From Apis mellifera (lineage: Eukaryota > Arthropoda > Insecta > Hymenoptera > Apidae), in NCBI RefSeq assembly GCF_003254395.2, contig NC_037646.1:5410381-5474380 (forward strand): 64,000 nt of DNA. The letters are read 5' to 3'. This document shows positions 40,136 to 53,366 of the stretch, in pieces; the first letter of the stretch is position 1; every line of letters begins with the position of its first letter. Below the pieces are notes generated by a model. The model ran no database searches, had not been told where the DNA came from, and saw only the letters and a program-made list of their open reading frames with translations. Both the position numbers and the translations under genes were made by a program.

Positions 40136-43100
40136 CATCCCTTTATCAAACTTGGCGTGAGATTAATGGGAAGAAGTAGTGTGCAAGTTATAAATTACAT
40201 ATATATATATATATATATGTAGTTACACCGTTAAAATTTCCGCAAAAGAAACAAAATTTGTTTATGTCGCGATCAATGCCAAGAGCGAAATAATGTCTAT
40301 TTCTGACCATCCTAGCTATACAGGTGAACGATCTTTCTACAGGGTTTCGTAATTGATTACGATTAAATTCGATGAAAAGTTTCATTTATCGTGAAATGGA
40401 AAAATTCTCCCCTTGGGAATAAATAAATTTCTCGAACAATAATATTGTTTCGCGCAACAGTAGTTGATCCAGCGTTCTGAATTTTATTCGAACGTTCGTT
40501 TCAAATATTTCGGCTCGACGAGTCGACTTCGAGTTGTAATTCACATTGGAAAAGACGTTGGCAAGCGAGCCGCATCTGCAACGGGAATTCCAATTCCGAA
40601 CTGCAACAGGTCTAAATAGTAGCGAGCGCGTACCTTACGGCGTGTATAAATAAAGTTAGGGCCGCGAGCAATGACGTGGAAATCGCGGATGAAACAGACG
40701 CAGTTGTCGACGTCACGAAAATCCCGCCATCGACTCCGTCGTCGATTCGAAATATCCGGCCCACCCCACCGGCCTACCATTCCTCCCAGAAATTTTCTCG
40801 TTCGTTTTCCCAATACGAAATCGTCGAATTTTCTCAAAATTTCAATTTCATTGTCAGTCCAATTTCGAGAAAGAATTATTAAATTTACAATGCAATTATT
40901 TCGAAAGAAAGATGACAAATTTATGGATAAGCTTAAGTTAATTAAAAATAGAATAGAGAGATAACGATAAGTCAAAGAGGATGATAGAAATATCATCGAC
41001 AAAAAAAAAAAAAGTATGACGCGTTAAAATAAAGGGAAATCATGTCGGAAATCGTTAGTAAAACTGCTACACTATGAATTGAACATCCTGAAATTATTCG
41101 TGACAGCGTCGCCGGTGCTGTCACGACCTTGTGCGGCTTCTATCCACGATGATGTCATCATGACCGATTAACGCTTCCGCCAAAATCGTCGACCCACACT
41201 TCATCGGCCTCGCAAGGGGCCATCGATCTCGTAATCGTCGCGATTTACAATCGCCGGGTACAATTTTAGGCCAAACGAATGAATTGCAAAATGAGAATTC
41301 AACGCAACGCCGATCATTGTGCCGTCGAAACGCGTTATTTCGATATTCAAAAAAAAAAAAAAGAACTTTGTAAAATATTCTTTTAAAACGATAAACGCAA
41401 TACAATAAAAATAACAATTTGAAAAAATATATATATATATACAATCTCGAATTATATGATGATTCCAAGCTGGAATCTTTCCTCGTCGAATAAAAATCCC
41501 TCCTCCTACGCTTTTATGTTCATCAACGCGTCATAAAAAGACAAAAAAAAAAAAGAAAAGAAAAGAATGGTTCCACGAAACGATACGAGTTTCGTTTAAC
41601 GTCACTTTGCCCGCTCGTTGCCAGAACATTGCGATTTACAAATGCTTAGAATTTTATCGAAGGTGTGAATTGCGGAGACCACGATGTCGTCACCTTATGC
41701 ACCTCCTCGAGGCGCAAGGTCGGCCGACCTAAACGCAAGGCGAGATTTTTGTCAAGACTCCTCGGCCTGTGCCAAGAATTTCGCGATCCACGAGTATACG
41801 CGCGTGTGATTGCGCGTCGTGATTTCTTTCTTTCTACGTAACCCCTATCCACGTAGGGATCAGGTGGTCGCAAGATTTTTCGAGAATAGAAACTTTCTTT
41901 TTAATTAAAATTATCGATCTGTAATTTGTGTAAATTCTTCCGAACTGAAAGAGTAAATTTTACACGAAATATCTTTACATACCCAATTCCAAATTTATTA
42001 AATTAAAAATTAATTTTCTATAAATTAATCTAAAAATTATCATTAATAATATTGAAATACATATAATTTTATCCTCTTTCCTATAAATAATATTTATCAT
42101 TAAATATTTTCTAGTTATAACTAAAATTATTCGAAATGAATAAGATACAATAAAAATTGCCCCAACAATTAAATTAATTATTGAAAAATAAATTATTTTT
42201 TTTAAAAAAATATCTCAATAATTAAATCTTTAGAATAATAACTCACTAATTTGTTCCAATTTTAAATTGGAAATAAATTCTATATACATCTGTGTTGAAT
42301 TGTAATAAATGTCACAAATCATATCAAATTTTATTCTTTAACTTCGTTGCGGATATTGAATATGTTTTTAGAAATCGAAAGGTGAAAAATATACGTAAAA
42401 ATAAAACATTAGTATAAAATTCTATAAAGGAAAGGACAACGTAAAAGGAATTAAAATGGTATAAGGAAATGGTGCATGGAAGTGGACAAAGTACGTTCAT
42501 GGTCAGACAGGTCAAAGAAACTTATAAATGCATTGATGCAATTCTATGAAATTCCTTGGGGAAAAAATGTTGTATCCTGATAAAAAAAATACCTTCTTTG
42601 TTAATTAAATTAAATTAAATTAAGTCTAAATATTGATTAACACGATACATAAATATCGTAAATTGGAAATTTTCTTTTCCACGTGATGTAAAAAAAAAAT
42701 CTTGTCTCATAACTTGTAATTTGAACTCTCAAGGCTTTCAAGTTCTTGCAATTAATACTATAAGGTTTCCTGATGTAAGTCCTCCTTTTTTAATAGGTTT
42801 CCAACATCCTACTTATTCCAACACTATCAGCACAGTTTGAAAATATAAAAGTACAATATTCTCCCTATTTTATTCATTTTATTTTAATTTTATCATTCTT
42901 AACAAATAAAAAATTCATTCTACTTTTCCAACAAAAATTAGTTTCTAATCTAATTTATAATTTAATTCATTCAATCTCAATTTTATCTTTATTTCTCAAT
43001 CTATTTTTAAAACGTGTTACTCAATCATTCATCATTTAATACATTTTGATTCAGACTTACTGCTTCCCCCATTAATTTAATCTTTATGAAATAATAATCT

Positions 43101-45438
43101 CCCTTTTTAATCTAAAAAAAGAATTCATTATATATATTTATATTTATATTTTTCCTCTCGATAAAAAGTATATCTAAAATTTAATTTAAACGCTTTGTTT
43201 CAAGGGTATTAACAGGGAGAGAATATCCTGCCATTAGGATTGCGCATCGAATCACCTCAAAGTAACATCGTTATGACAAATCTACTAAACGTTTCAAAGT
43301 AACCAACCGGCCACCATAAATCTCGCCGCTCACTGTCACACGAGTCACAAATTAAGACTGTGAAATAATTACTCATGCGAAGATTGGATTCGTCTCCACG
43401 AATCCCTTTATACCCAACGAAACGAAATTTCACTCTTTCCAACTCTCTATCTATCTATTTATTTATTTATCTATTTTTAACTCGTGTCGATTTGATCCAT
43501 TTTCAGGGAAACAAAAAAGGGAGAGGAAAAGAAAGAAGGGTGTGATGAAAATTGAGAATCGAGCAAAGTGGGGAATAAAGAAATAAGAAAATAGTGGATA
43601 GCTCTTTAGCGAAATTCATCGTCGTGCAAATTATTCGTCGTTGCTCCTGACGTTCGATTAATCATCGTAATTTCCACTTGTTTGTTTGTCTGGCAACCGT
43701 TGAATTATTCCCTGCCGCTTCGAGGGAAAACCGATCTACTCCTTCCCGCTTCCGTTTCCGGAATTACATCGCTCAAAGAGATTCTCCTTTGCAGGCTAAA
43801 GAGGGGGAGGGGAAGGAAAGGATCCTGTCGCAAGCTCCCTCATTTTGAAGGTTGAAAGTGTTAAATTGATTTCAAAAGAGGTAGGATTAAATCGATCGAT
43901 ATTTCGAATTTTTAAAGCGAATTTCCAGTTTAGATTTTATCATTTTATTTATCATATTCTTCTCGTTTTATTATTATTCTTGTTACCAAAGTATTTTCAA
44001 TGGTCAAAGTGAATTTTATTCACGGTATATCCTATTAAAATTTTCTATTCTTTTGGAAGAAGAAGGAGAGAAATTGACGAAATTTTTTTAAAATTATCGG
44101 TATTGGACTAGTATTTAAAATTCCATTCCAAAAATATAAGAAAAATGGGGAAACCATTTCGATCGAAGATGAAGAAGAGAATGAACATTCGTTTTATCAT
44201 CAAAAAAGAAAAAAAAAATAAATTTCGATCCCATTCAACTTAATCAAACCAGGGTAAAAAAGGAGACAAAACAACGTGAAATGACAACGTATATAGCTTC
44301 CCCGTATATCCTCACTATCTGCGTACAAAATCCGTGAATTTACGCGTTGTAAAGCGTGAATATACGTTACAGTGATTTCGCGTGATTACATTTCGATGAG
44401 AGAGAGAGAGCTTTAAAACCAGCCGATAATCCAAATTTTCGCGTGGGAAATTCGTGAAAAATTGGAGGAACAGGGTGCTACATTGTAAATGCGATCAGCG
44501 ACAGCCGTAGCGGAAATTCGGTTGGTTCGGAAGATGGATGAATGGAAGGACAGAGGAGGCGGGAAAAATGACACGGAGACGACCACCTTGCGGACCTTGC
44601 ACCACCTCGTAAATCTCGCGTCTTTTACCTTAAGACTAGAGATTAATAACCGACCCGACCGGCCATCGTATTTGCATCTAACGCGTATTTGTACCGCGTG
44701 TCCGTATAAATTTCCTCGGGCAATCTGCTTCTCGTCGAACGTGGTGGTTCAACAACAAGATCACTTTTCTTTTTCTTTTTTTTTTTTTTTTTTGGAGTTA
44801 AAAAATGGGATAAATAATGGAGGATAGGTATTTCTAGGTTCAATGATTCGAGTGTTAATTTTTGTTCGATGTATCCATATTGTATAAATAACTATTAAAG
44901 TAGATAATTTCATAATTGGAATAATTTATTATTAAAATGTTTCTAATCTGAAAACTAACTAACTCAAAGATTTTCTTCAGAAAATTAAACGTTAAAGAAA
45001 AAATTAAAATTTAAGCAAATTTAAAGTAATTGAAACTTTGATTTCATAATAAATAATATTGAAATAATTTTTCATAAATAAGAACATTGAAACTATCGAA
45101 TATATAAATTGATTTATTAAAATTGATTTATTAAAATTGATAATAAAATTAAACCTATATAGTTAGATCTGTATATCAAAACAATCTAATATTAATCTTG
45201 CCACGAATATCTGTATGTTTTTAGTAACCCAAAAAGTCTGTAACTCATCATTTTGACAAGTTTGGTTCTTCCAATATTAAATTATTCGCGAATTGTTTAT
45301 AATTGCTTAAAAATAATTTGAAAAAACGAAGGATTTTATTTCGATGAGCTAATTTTTTGATTATTGTAATATAATATATATTAATATAATCAGATAAATT
45401 ATTAATTGTTAAAGTTTCTTATAAAATGGTTAATGCTG

Positions 45439-45468
45439 TTAATTGGTAATTGATGAATTACCAATTAA
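45439..45468. repeat. Perfect inverted repeat, 13-bp arms, 4-nt loop
   Basis: Arms TTAATTGGTAATT (45439-45451) and AATTACCAATTAA (45456-45468) around GATG, in very AT-rich DNA. Confidence 0.9.
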
Positions 45469-48400
45469 TTTTGTATTAATTAGAATATCAATTTGATTGT
45501 GTACGTACCTTATCGATTCGACTAACAATAAATTTAATTACAGGGAATTTACTATTAAAAATATCTATAAATTGTATACCGAATTATTATTAAATGAAAT
45601 TGAATTGATTAATTTTACATTACATAAATATAAATTGCCGCGAAACAAATTTTTCATACACAATTCAAATCTGAATATATTCAACTCTTATCTAATGCAT
45701 ATTTATTTCAAATTTGCATATGTAAAGAATTTGTGATTATCAATAATCAATCAATTCAAAGATTTAATCGATCACCAAATATTTCTCATTTTGTAACCAA
45801 TATTTTTCACTTCTTTCCTCTAATAATAAAACGAAAAAAACAATCTATGAATTACGAGTAATTCTAAAAAATTCTCCCAAAAGATAAAAGCAACCCATCT
45901 TTTTTTGTTTAAATTATTTTCATCCACCATTATACAACGTAAATTTCGAATAGAAATTAAGTTTATAAAAAGCAATCGAGCAAAATGAAATATATTTTTT
46001 AACAGATGTTCATCCGTAAAACGAATGCTGATCGAAGCCTCGCCCAGACCTTGGTGCTATTTTAAAAGCACATCAGTGCTTCAATTCGATTTCTCGAATC
46101 TATTCTAGCCAGCAAGAAACGACGATTTATCATCCTCGAATCGATCGTACATCCTTCCAATCGATCCGCCAATTTCAAATCGATTATCGACCAAGAATAG
46201 AAACAAGGATAAAAACAAGGATATTTTGCTTTCTTTTTTTATTCTTTTTTTATTAAAAAGTTACTCTTTCTTAAATAATGCAATATTTAACTGACAGAAA
46301 TAAGATGCATCTATTTCGTTCGACTTAAAAATTTTGTGCGACAAAAAAAGACAATTATTCATCTTCAAATTACTTTCAAAGGAAATCCTTTAAACTATGA
46401 CGTTCCATATTTGTTCTTTTTTAATTGTTTCCGCGATTTGTTCGAGATTCTATCGTAGAAACTAATGATTCGATGCTTGAAAAATTTTAAGGATATAAAT
46501 TATAAGAGAACGAGATTGTGTAAATGTAAAAATATATTTCTCGTAATCGATTACAGATTAATAATTTCACTCAAGATGATCCTCGAAATTATTAAATAAT
46601 TTTGCAGAAAGAAATAATCGCGCGGATAGTAAACCTTTACACTAACTTTCTGTCCCGAGCAAAGGTAAATACCTTTTGATTGATCACTTCGGTGGCGATA
46701 AATTAAATATAGACATATTTGCTCGACAATCAATCAATTATATCAATATTAATATTATTTCCACTTGTTTGGCATGGCTTTGTTTTTAATCTCCATAATG
46801 TAATTCATAAGCATGATTTATTTAAGCAGAGTAGTCGCTCGAACAAATTTCAAGAAATCATTCAGGATACATTAGATATACAGAATCTTAAAAATTCTAA
46901 ATCTAATTACAACTCTGATTGAATTCGAAAAAATCCTCGACTCCAGAGGAAGAAAAAAGTTAATCAAAGAAGGAAAGAATGCCATTTTTCGATGATTGGA
47001 AGGAGGATCTAATGTCGATTCTCTGAAAACTGTATCCAACCGATGAAATTTATGCGAATGATAATTCAATGATAATTCGTCTTCCCTCGCGACAACGCAA
47101 TGATAATAACGATGGGAATGATTTAGTCGGAATTAGTGGAGGAGGGGAGGAGTGCACGTGTTCCCAACGGATTAATACTTCAAGACGGCCAAAACTATGT
47201 CTATCTTCGACACGTCTATATGGAACGTCCGGAGGAGAGAGACAGCGGGCTGAAATTATCCTCTTGCCAAGCCCAACCGATCCGAACCGAGTTATTATTG
47301 AAAGCCTTCCGCGAGATCCCGGCCGGCGACGTGTTTAATTAAATAAATATTTATCCACGCGGCGAGAACCGATTTGCGAAATCGATCTGGATATGATCGA
47401 ACTCGAGTTGTTTCCACTCGTTCCAAAATACTTTTCCTACTTTTCCAGGTGAAAATCTTGTCTTCCTTCTTTTCTCTTTTTTTTCCAATCCATTTTCGAA
47501 CATTAACAACTTAGAGATAGATATTTTCTGGCGATTGAATTAAATTGATAGTAGAGAAATTTAATTTGGTCAAAATCTTATATTCTATCTACGGAGAGAA
47601 AATTTTTAAGAAAGATCGGATTTGACTCGTTTCTAAAAGAAAAATGGATCGAATGAAGATGATATATCAAAGTTACTTTCTTTTCGTTTCACTAGAAAAA
47701 AAAGGAAAGAGTAGAATTCTGGAAGCAGAATCCGGGCAAACACGATCATCATCGACAAACAAATCTATCGGATAAACCTTGTCTGGAAACGAGGCATAGC
47801 ATAATCGGCGCGAGACAAAAGGCGATTATCATTAATCGGAAGTCCCAATCGCGAGAGAATCTCGGCGGGGCATTCATCGGCCGGATTTACGCCACCTCCC
47901 CCATCTTCTCGCCTCGTGTCCGTTGCCAGATCTAAAACCGTCGTGCCGACAATGACGTAGAATCCGAGTAAATCGCGCCCGTTGTCCGCTCATTTTGCAT
48001 TTAAACGCCGCGCCGCCCGGACTAATCTTTCTTATCCCCGCGCCGCGTGTCGCTTCGCCGCGTCGATTTAATTTCGTGCCCGAACTACCCTTTTGTCTTT
48101 TAAAAGCCCGACACCAGCCTCAATGGATCGCGCAACTTCGTTGGAAATCGTTCTAATTCCTCCCCCTTTTCCCCCCATTTTAAATTGGGAAGGAAAAGAA
48201 GAAGGCTGGAAGTTTCGTTCGCTTCTATTTTCGCCCCCCTCCCTCTCTTGTTCTTTCTCTTTCTCTTTTTCTCTCTTTGCGTAGGATTTCCTGAAGAACG
48301 GGGTGTCTCGTTTGTTGTTAGAAAAAAATGTTTCTCGTTTCGTTTACCAATGTAAATCTTTGGGAACATTAAGGGGATGGAAGGTTTCTTTTTCTTAGAT

Positions 48401-50108
48401 TCGATCTGGTCTGTTTGGAAACGTAAAACATGGTTTTATATCGATGCCTATATAATTTTTACAGTGATGAATTGAATATTTAAGATTGGATATTTGGTAT
48501 TGCATGTAAAATTGTATTTAATTGTAGAGTTAAATGATTTTTAAATGGTATGTTATTCTATATTTTTCTTTAATATTAATAGAGAAAGAGTTTCTGTTTA
48601 TCAAAAATGTTGAATGGATAATAAAGTATTTGTGTGGAGTAAAAGTGAAAGAGAAAGCTATGAATTTTTTCTAATAATAATAATAATAATAATAGTCTCT
48701 TTTCTCTAGTTAAATTGATTACAATTCGTTGATGGATTCGTTCTAAATTAATAAATAAATTATAAATTAAAAATAGACAATCGTGTTTACATTTGGTTTC
48801 GAATCTATATGTATTTTCCTCGATACGTCAATTTTACGCATTAGACTTGGATAAACTGAAGTAGATTTGAATCATATTATGTGCAATAAAATCTCGAAAT
48901 CGTTCCAAATATTATCAAATAACTATTATAAAATTTATAGAATTTCTAAAAATCTAAACTTATCATTAAATCCTCTAATATTATTATCAACAATTAATAA
49001 AAATGATATAATCATAGAAAAATATATATAAAAATTTTCACACGTGTAAATTGACTATGAGTTTTAAGCATTTTGTCTAAAATAAACTATCTTATAATGT
49101 TAATGCTATAAATATTACAAATAAATTGCTAACAATTTTTAAAAAATTAAATTTATATGCTATTAAAATATTCCTTTGCATAAATATAACTTTGCATAAA
49201 TATTGAACCAAACGAATGGCTAATTTTATTTAGAAATATATAAAAATAAAAAAAATGTATAAAATAAATGATTCATAGAAAATAGTTGTACGAGAATAAA
49301 AATTGCGTCAATAATTACTATTTAAAATTAGCCATTAAACCAAAAACTTGTGCATTTTAATTTATGGCATCTTTGATCCGCCCACATTCGATAATATTTT
49401 TGATCTATATTTATTACGTAACTAGTAAATATTGAAATCTGTTAATTGCATGTAACTTGGCTAACTTCAAATATAAAATCACATCTAATCAATAAATATC
49501 AGTAATCGTTAAAATATTTGTAATATATTTTATAAAAAAAAATCATGATATAAAATATGTAAATTTAAAAAAAAAAAGTATTCACGATATAAAGCAGCTA
49601 ATACCAATGAAAGTTCGGAATTCTGTTTTCATATATAGGTTATTCATTGTTGGATACGACGGATATCGTTAAATAAAATTACGCGCCAAATAAAATCGAT
49701 AAATAAATCGCAGGAAAATTCACGAATCGAAATAAGTCGATTTCGCCCAGTCATCCTTGACGAATATATCAAAATAAACCGAGATTTTCGACTAAGCGTC
49801 GTCGAACAGAAGTCTGGGCGTTTATTTTTGGCGTACACGAATCGTATTCCCAAAAAAAAAAAAACGCCTTAAATATCCATGCATTCTTATTCAACGTTCC
49901 AATCGTTATTCGATCATATATTTATCGATACCGTCATCTATTATCGTTACAATTATTTATGAGAGGTGGGAAAAGTGAACAAACATAATTCGAAATTTAA
50001 GGCGATGGAGAGAACACGACGTGTTTGTAATAAACGCCCACGTCAGAGCGTCACGACGAATCTCAGTTACCGTAATCGCACGTGTCACTTAAATATGTCG
50101 TCACTTAC

Positions 50109-50285
50109 CTCTTGGATCTTGTAGCTGGTCCGAATCGTCTTTCGTTTGGTAGTTGTAACCTCGTAAGTCTCCTCGACGGTGGGCGCCTCGTCGTCTTCAT
50201 TGTTATTGCCATTGTTTTCGTTGTTGAAACCATCCTTGTTGTTCCCCGACAAAGTGTCAGGACTGAGGACGTCCATAGCATCCAT
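50109..50285 (-). CDS. First coding exon (A) of a large gene running left out of the window; family not recognised
   Basis: Fifty-nine in-frame codons from an ATG in good context (GGGGATGG) to a consensus donor GAG|GTAAGT, with the intron starting at 50108, phase 0. The peptide starts MDAMDVLSPDTLSG. It has an Asn/acidic run at residues 21-33 (NNENNGNNNEDDE) and ends in a basic Thr-rich segment, EVTTTKRKTIRTSYKIQE (42-59). The frame continues upstream without ATG to a stop at 50361-50363, so Met1 or Met4 is the start. Reading through the donor hits a stop seven codons later, supporting splicing. The surroundings (50030-50760) are GC-richer, as expected of a promoter/5' UTR. It lies head-to-tail with Mri1. 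No downstream exon of this gene could be recognised in the window unless it shares a body with exon B. I do not recognise the family. A cytoskeletal protein such as tropomodulin is an unverified guess. Confidence 0.6.
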
Positions 50286-50760
50286 CCCCGCGTTTTCTGT
50301 ATCAGCTTCCAGATTGAACAATCGTATCAACGAACTAATCGTTCGAGAAGAATTCGAAGCCTATTATCGATGTTTCGATCAACGTTCGATTGATACGTAA
50401 ATGTCACGGGAGAGGGTTATGTACACCGAGAATGGTATGAATGTGCCCGAAACGACTGCAAATTGGCTCGTACAACAAACACGCGAAAAACTTCGATGAG
50501 TAACTGACGAAACTATTCCAGGATCGACGAAGTTCTGCACGAAGCGGAGAGACTAACCGTACTAAAGCACCACGGTTCGAGAAATCCGTCGCGAACACGT
50601 TCCCGCGCGCCTTTCAACGGCGAAAATAGATTCTCAAATTTTCCCGAAGCAAGTGCACGCGTCGTGACTATGTTAAATTCGTTGTTCACCACTGCGATAA
50701 ATATTTTGCCACAAATCACGATTCGATCAGAATCACTATTCCCTTTGGTACAAGTGTATT
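50286..50760 (-). promoter_or_regulatory. 5' UTR and promoter island of first exon A
   Basis: GC-richer island directly upstream of exon A. It has an initiator-like TCAGTT at 50507-50502 on the minus strand, which would imply a 5' UTR of about 220 nt. No clear TATA box was seen. The open frames inside it look like chance products of the composition. Confidence 0.35.
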
Positions 50761-51295
50761 CGATGTCTTCGTTTAAAATTACTTCTTATGACTGATCACG
50801 TTCGAACATGTCTACAAGAAAACGCGCCATGAAGCCATACAATTGACACTTGCGAGACTTTTATCGATTATCGAAAAAATCGAGTATTGCACATGGCTTC
50901 CCTCGGTGTTAAAATCCTACTTGTTCATTCTCTTTTCTGTATTCATTTATTTATTTTATATATATTTTTTTGTGTATTGTGAAAAAAAATATAATTGTGA
51001 CGAAAATTTGTGATGAGAATTTGTGATGAAGAATTAATAGTTCGCAAGTTAAAAAGTGTAACTTTGAATTCAATGCAATTAACGGTAGGAAATTTAAAAA
51101 TTTTATTTTAAAATAATTTTTTCTATTATAATACATATTTAAATAAATATTGCTTCTCTTATTCCATATTTTAATTATATTGTTTCGTATCATTTTTTAT
51201 TTTATGAATGAAATTTATTTTGCAATGATATCTTATGTGTTAGAAAATCAAAAATTGCCAATCGCGTGCATTACGTTATAAAGTTTAGGCATTCA

Positions 51296-51308
51296 TGCCA
51301 TCTGATGG
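51296..51308 (-). promoter_or_regulatory. CTCF-like site
   Basis: The minus strand reads CCATCAGATGGCA, matching 12 of 13 positions of the CTCF core CCASYAGRKGGCR as I remember it. It sits between the 3' end of Mri1 and the promoter of first exon A, a sensible place for an insulator. Based on motif resemblance only. Confidence 0.25.
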
Positions 51309-51563
51309 TGGTTAGGTTAACTAAAATCATCGAAATACACGATTAAAAATGTTTCAATTATTTGTATTTAATATTCATCAGTCAATAATATTCGTTTCTT
51401 TCTCTTAATATTAATACAACTATTTGTTCGAGATATAAATATATTTATAAAAATCACAGCGAAGTCAATAAGGCATATTCGAACGCAAACACATATATTC
51501 ACAATACATTTTGTTGCGTCCATTTAGCTTAATGTGTTCAAATAAGCGTAATCTGCCAATAAT

Positions 51564-51569
51564 TTTATT
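51564..51569 (-). terminator. Candidate poly(A) signal of Mri1
   Basis: AATAAA on the minus strand, about 123 nt after the Mri1 stop codon. Another AATAAA overlaps the end of the CDS (the stop lies within TAAATAAAC) but is too close to be the likely signal. In such AT-rich DNA the hexamer is common, so this is only the best-placed candidate. Confidence 0.35.
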
Positions 51570-51691
51570 ATAACACGAAGTTATTAAATAAAAAGATGTA
51601 TCAACAATTTTTTATAATATCAAAGTCATTGATTGATTCATTCGTATAAATGTATCCAGAAAGATTTTTTTTCTCGTAATTATGAGTTTAT

Positions 51692-53366
51692 TTAGTTTAT
51701 CTCATGGGTTTTCAATTGTAATAAATCTTGAGGTCTGTAAACTCCAACTTCTGTAATAATGCCCTTAATGAGGTTAGCTGGAGTTACGTCAAATGCTGGA
51801 TTCCAACATTGTATCCCAGGTGCTGCAATTCGTTGATCGTTTATATGAGTTAATTCCCTTTCTGGTCTTTCTTCAATAATAATATGATCACCACTAGGAA
51901 TACTGAAATCAATAGAGGTTCTGGGAGCTGCTACGTAAAAAGGTACATTGTGATATTTAGCAACTATGGCAATCTAAAAAAACGAAATAAAATTAATCAT
52001 GTATGCATTAAATATTTAAAAAAAATCTCAATTAAGACAATTGTTGCATATATTACTTGATAAGTTCCAATTTTATTAGCTGTATCACCATTTGCTGCAA
52101 CTCTATCTGCACCAACAACTACAGCAGAAATATTTCTTGACTTCATAAGAGCTGCCACCATATCGTCGCAGATAAGAGTAGCTGGAATATTTTCATATAC
52201 TAATTCATATGCAGTCAATCGTGCTCCTTGATTATATGGTCTAGTTTCAGAACAATATACTAATTCTGTAAGAGTAATTAGTACTACACAATTTTATCAT
52301 TTAAAACATAAAAATTAAAAAACATGCAACAAATGTTACCAAGACTATTTTTTTTGTGAAGCGATCTTATAACACCTAAAGCTGTACCATAACCTGCTGT
52401 TGCAAGGCTACCCGTATTGCAATGGGTTAAAATTCTAACAAAATTATCCCCAGATACATTTTTTAAAATTTCTTGAGCTCCATAATCTCCAATAGCTTTG
52501 TTATCTGCAATATCCTTTTCTAACATAGCTTCTATGGCTTTGATAAACCTATAAGCATTATTATTACTAGTAATAATGTCAAAGACAATTTAATTTTGCT
52601 AAATTTAAACCAATTCTTATATATTTTTATACCTTTCTTGCATTTCTATTACATTAACAGTCTCATCTTTACTGAGTTTATTAGCCAGTTGAATTAATTC
52701 ATCGGCCGCTATTTTCATATTTACTGCTGTTGGTCTAGCAGAGACCAAGTAATTTAATTTGCCTTCAACATCTTGTCGAAGATTCTTCTTGTCAATATAT
52801 TTCTCATTCTTGATCTCTGTTGCCAAGCTTAAACAACCCACAATAGCGATAGCTGGGGCACCTCGAACCTACGTTAAAAAAAAATCAAAAAATATTAAAA
52901 AAATCAACTAATAAAATACGAAAAATTTTTAATTCTCTCTATTGAAACAGTAATAAATCGACCCACGATAAACGATTTAAATAAACTAATTCTTCCAATT
53001 AAAATTTTGTCCGCGCGAATCGTTTCAAATTGCTATAGTTTTCTTTATTGCAATTTAACTATTCAAACGCATTTAGCTTTTTATTATTCGTCAATCGAAG
53101 CATTGAAACGTCATATCAATTCATATCTTTCGCATTTATGCCCGTATACAACCTACGTTTAACGCGAATAGAATCGACGCGACATAGATCGAAATAAAAA
53201 TTTTCACCCTTCATTCAATCAATAAATAATGTACCTGCATATTATTGATGACTTTCCAACCATCCTCCACACCTCTGACAGAGATATACCGGGACATTGC
53301 CGGTAGTAATATTTGATCAAGTATTTCTAACTTGCCATTTTCCCATTTAATCGCTTGAAGCGTCAT
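51692..53366 (-). CDS. Mri1: Methylthioribose-1-phosphate isomerase, complete five-exon gene
   Basis: The enzyme converts 5-methylthioribose-1-phosphate to 5-methylthioribulose-1-phosphate in the cytosolic methionine salvage pathway. The fold is shared with eIF2B alpha/beta/delta subunits. Exons on the minus strand are 53366-53235, 52868-52633, 52548-52340, 52265-52057 and 51973-51692. All introns are GT-AG (366, 84, 74 and 83 nt), and the spliced frame gives 1,068 nt, 355 residues plus stop, a normal family length. It opens MTLQAIKWENGKLEILDQ, with the family motif RGAPA at residues 46-50. THCNTGSLATAGYGTALG (164-181) carries catalytic Cys166, and VVVGADRVAANGDTANKIGT (241-260) carries catalytic Asp246. 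Their 80-residue spacing equals that in the human enzyme. SETRPYNQGARLTAYELVYE (198-217) and the C-terminal WNPAFDVTP are also typical. The start is the first ATG of exon 1 and matches the family N-terminus. Nothing is broken. The identification is from memory of the family, not a database search. Confidence 0.97.

Larger units (their letters stand above)
25591..50108. other. Large non-coding stretch between first exons B and A
   Basis: Presumed first intron downstream of exon A. GC-richer islands at about 25920-26350, 30400-30550, 32540-32780, 36520-36740, 38300-38720, 39360-39560, 40550-40850, 41100-41870, 44470-44760, 47070-47360 and 47730-48290. Very AT-rich gaps such as 41900-43200, 44830-46000 and 48480-49600. 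No exon with paired splice signals could be supported. Confidence 0.5.

Noticed and set aside
50286..50330. Extension of exon A to a TTG start at 50330
   Set aside because: The first ATG of the frame is at 50285. TTG starts are not used routinely in animal nuclear genes, and a stop lies just upstream at 50361-50363.
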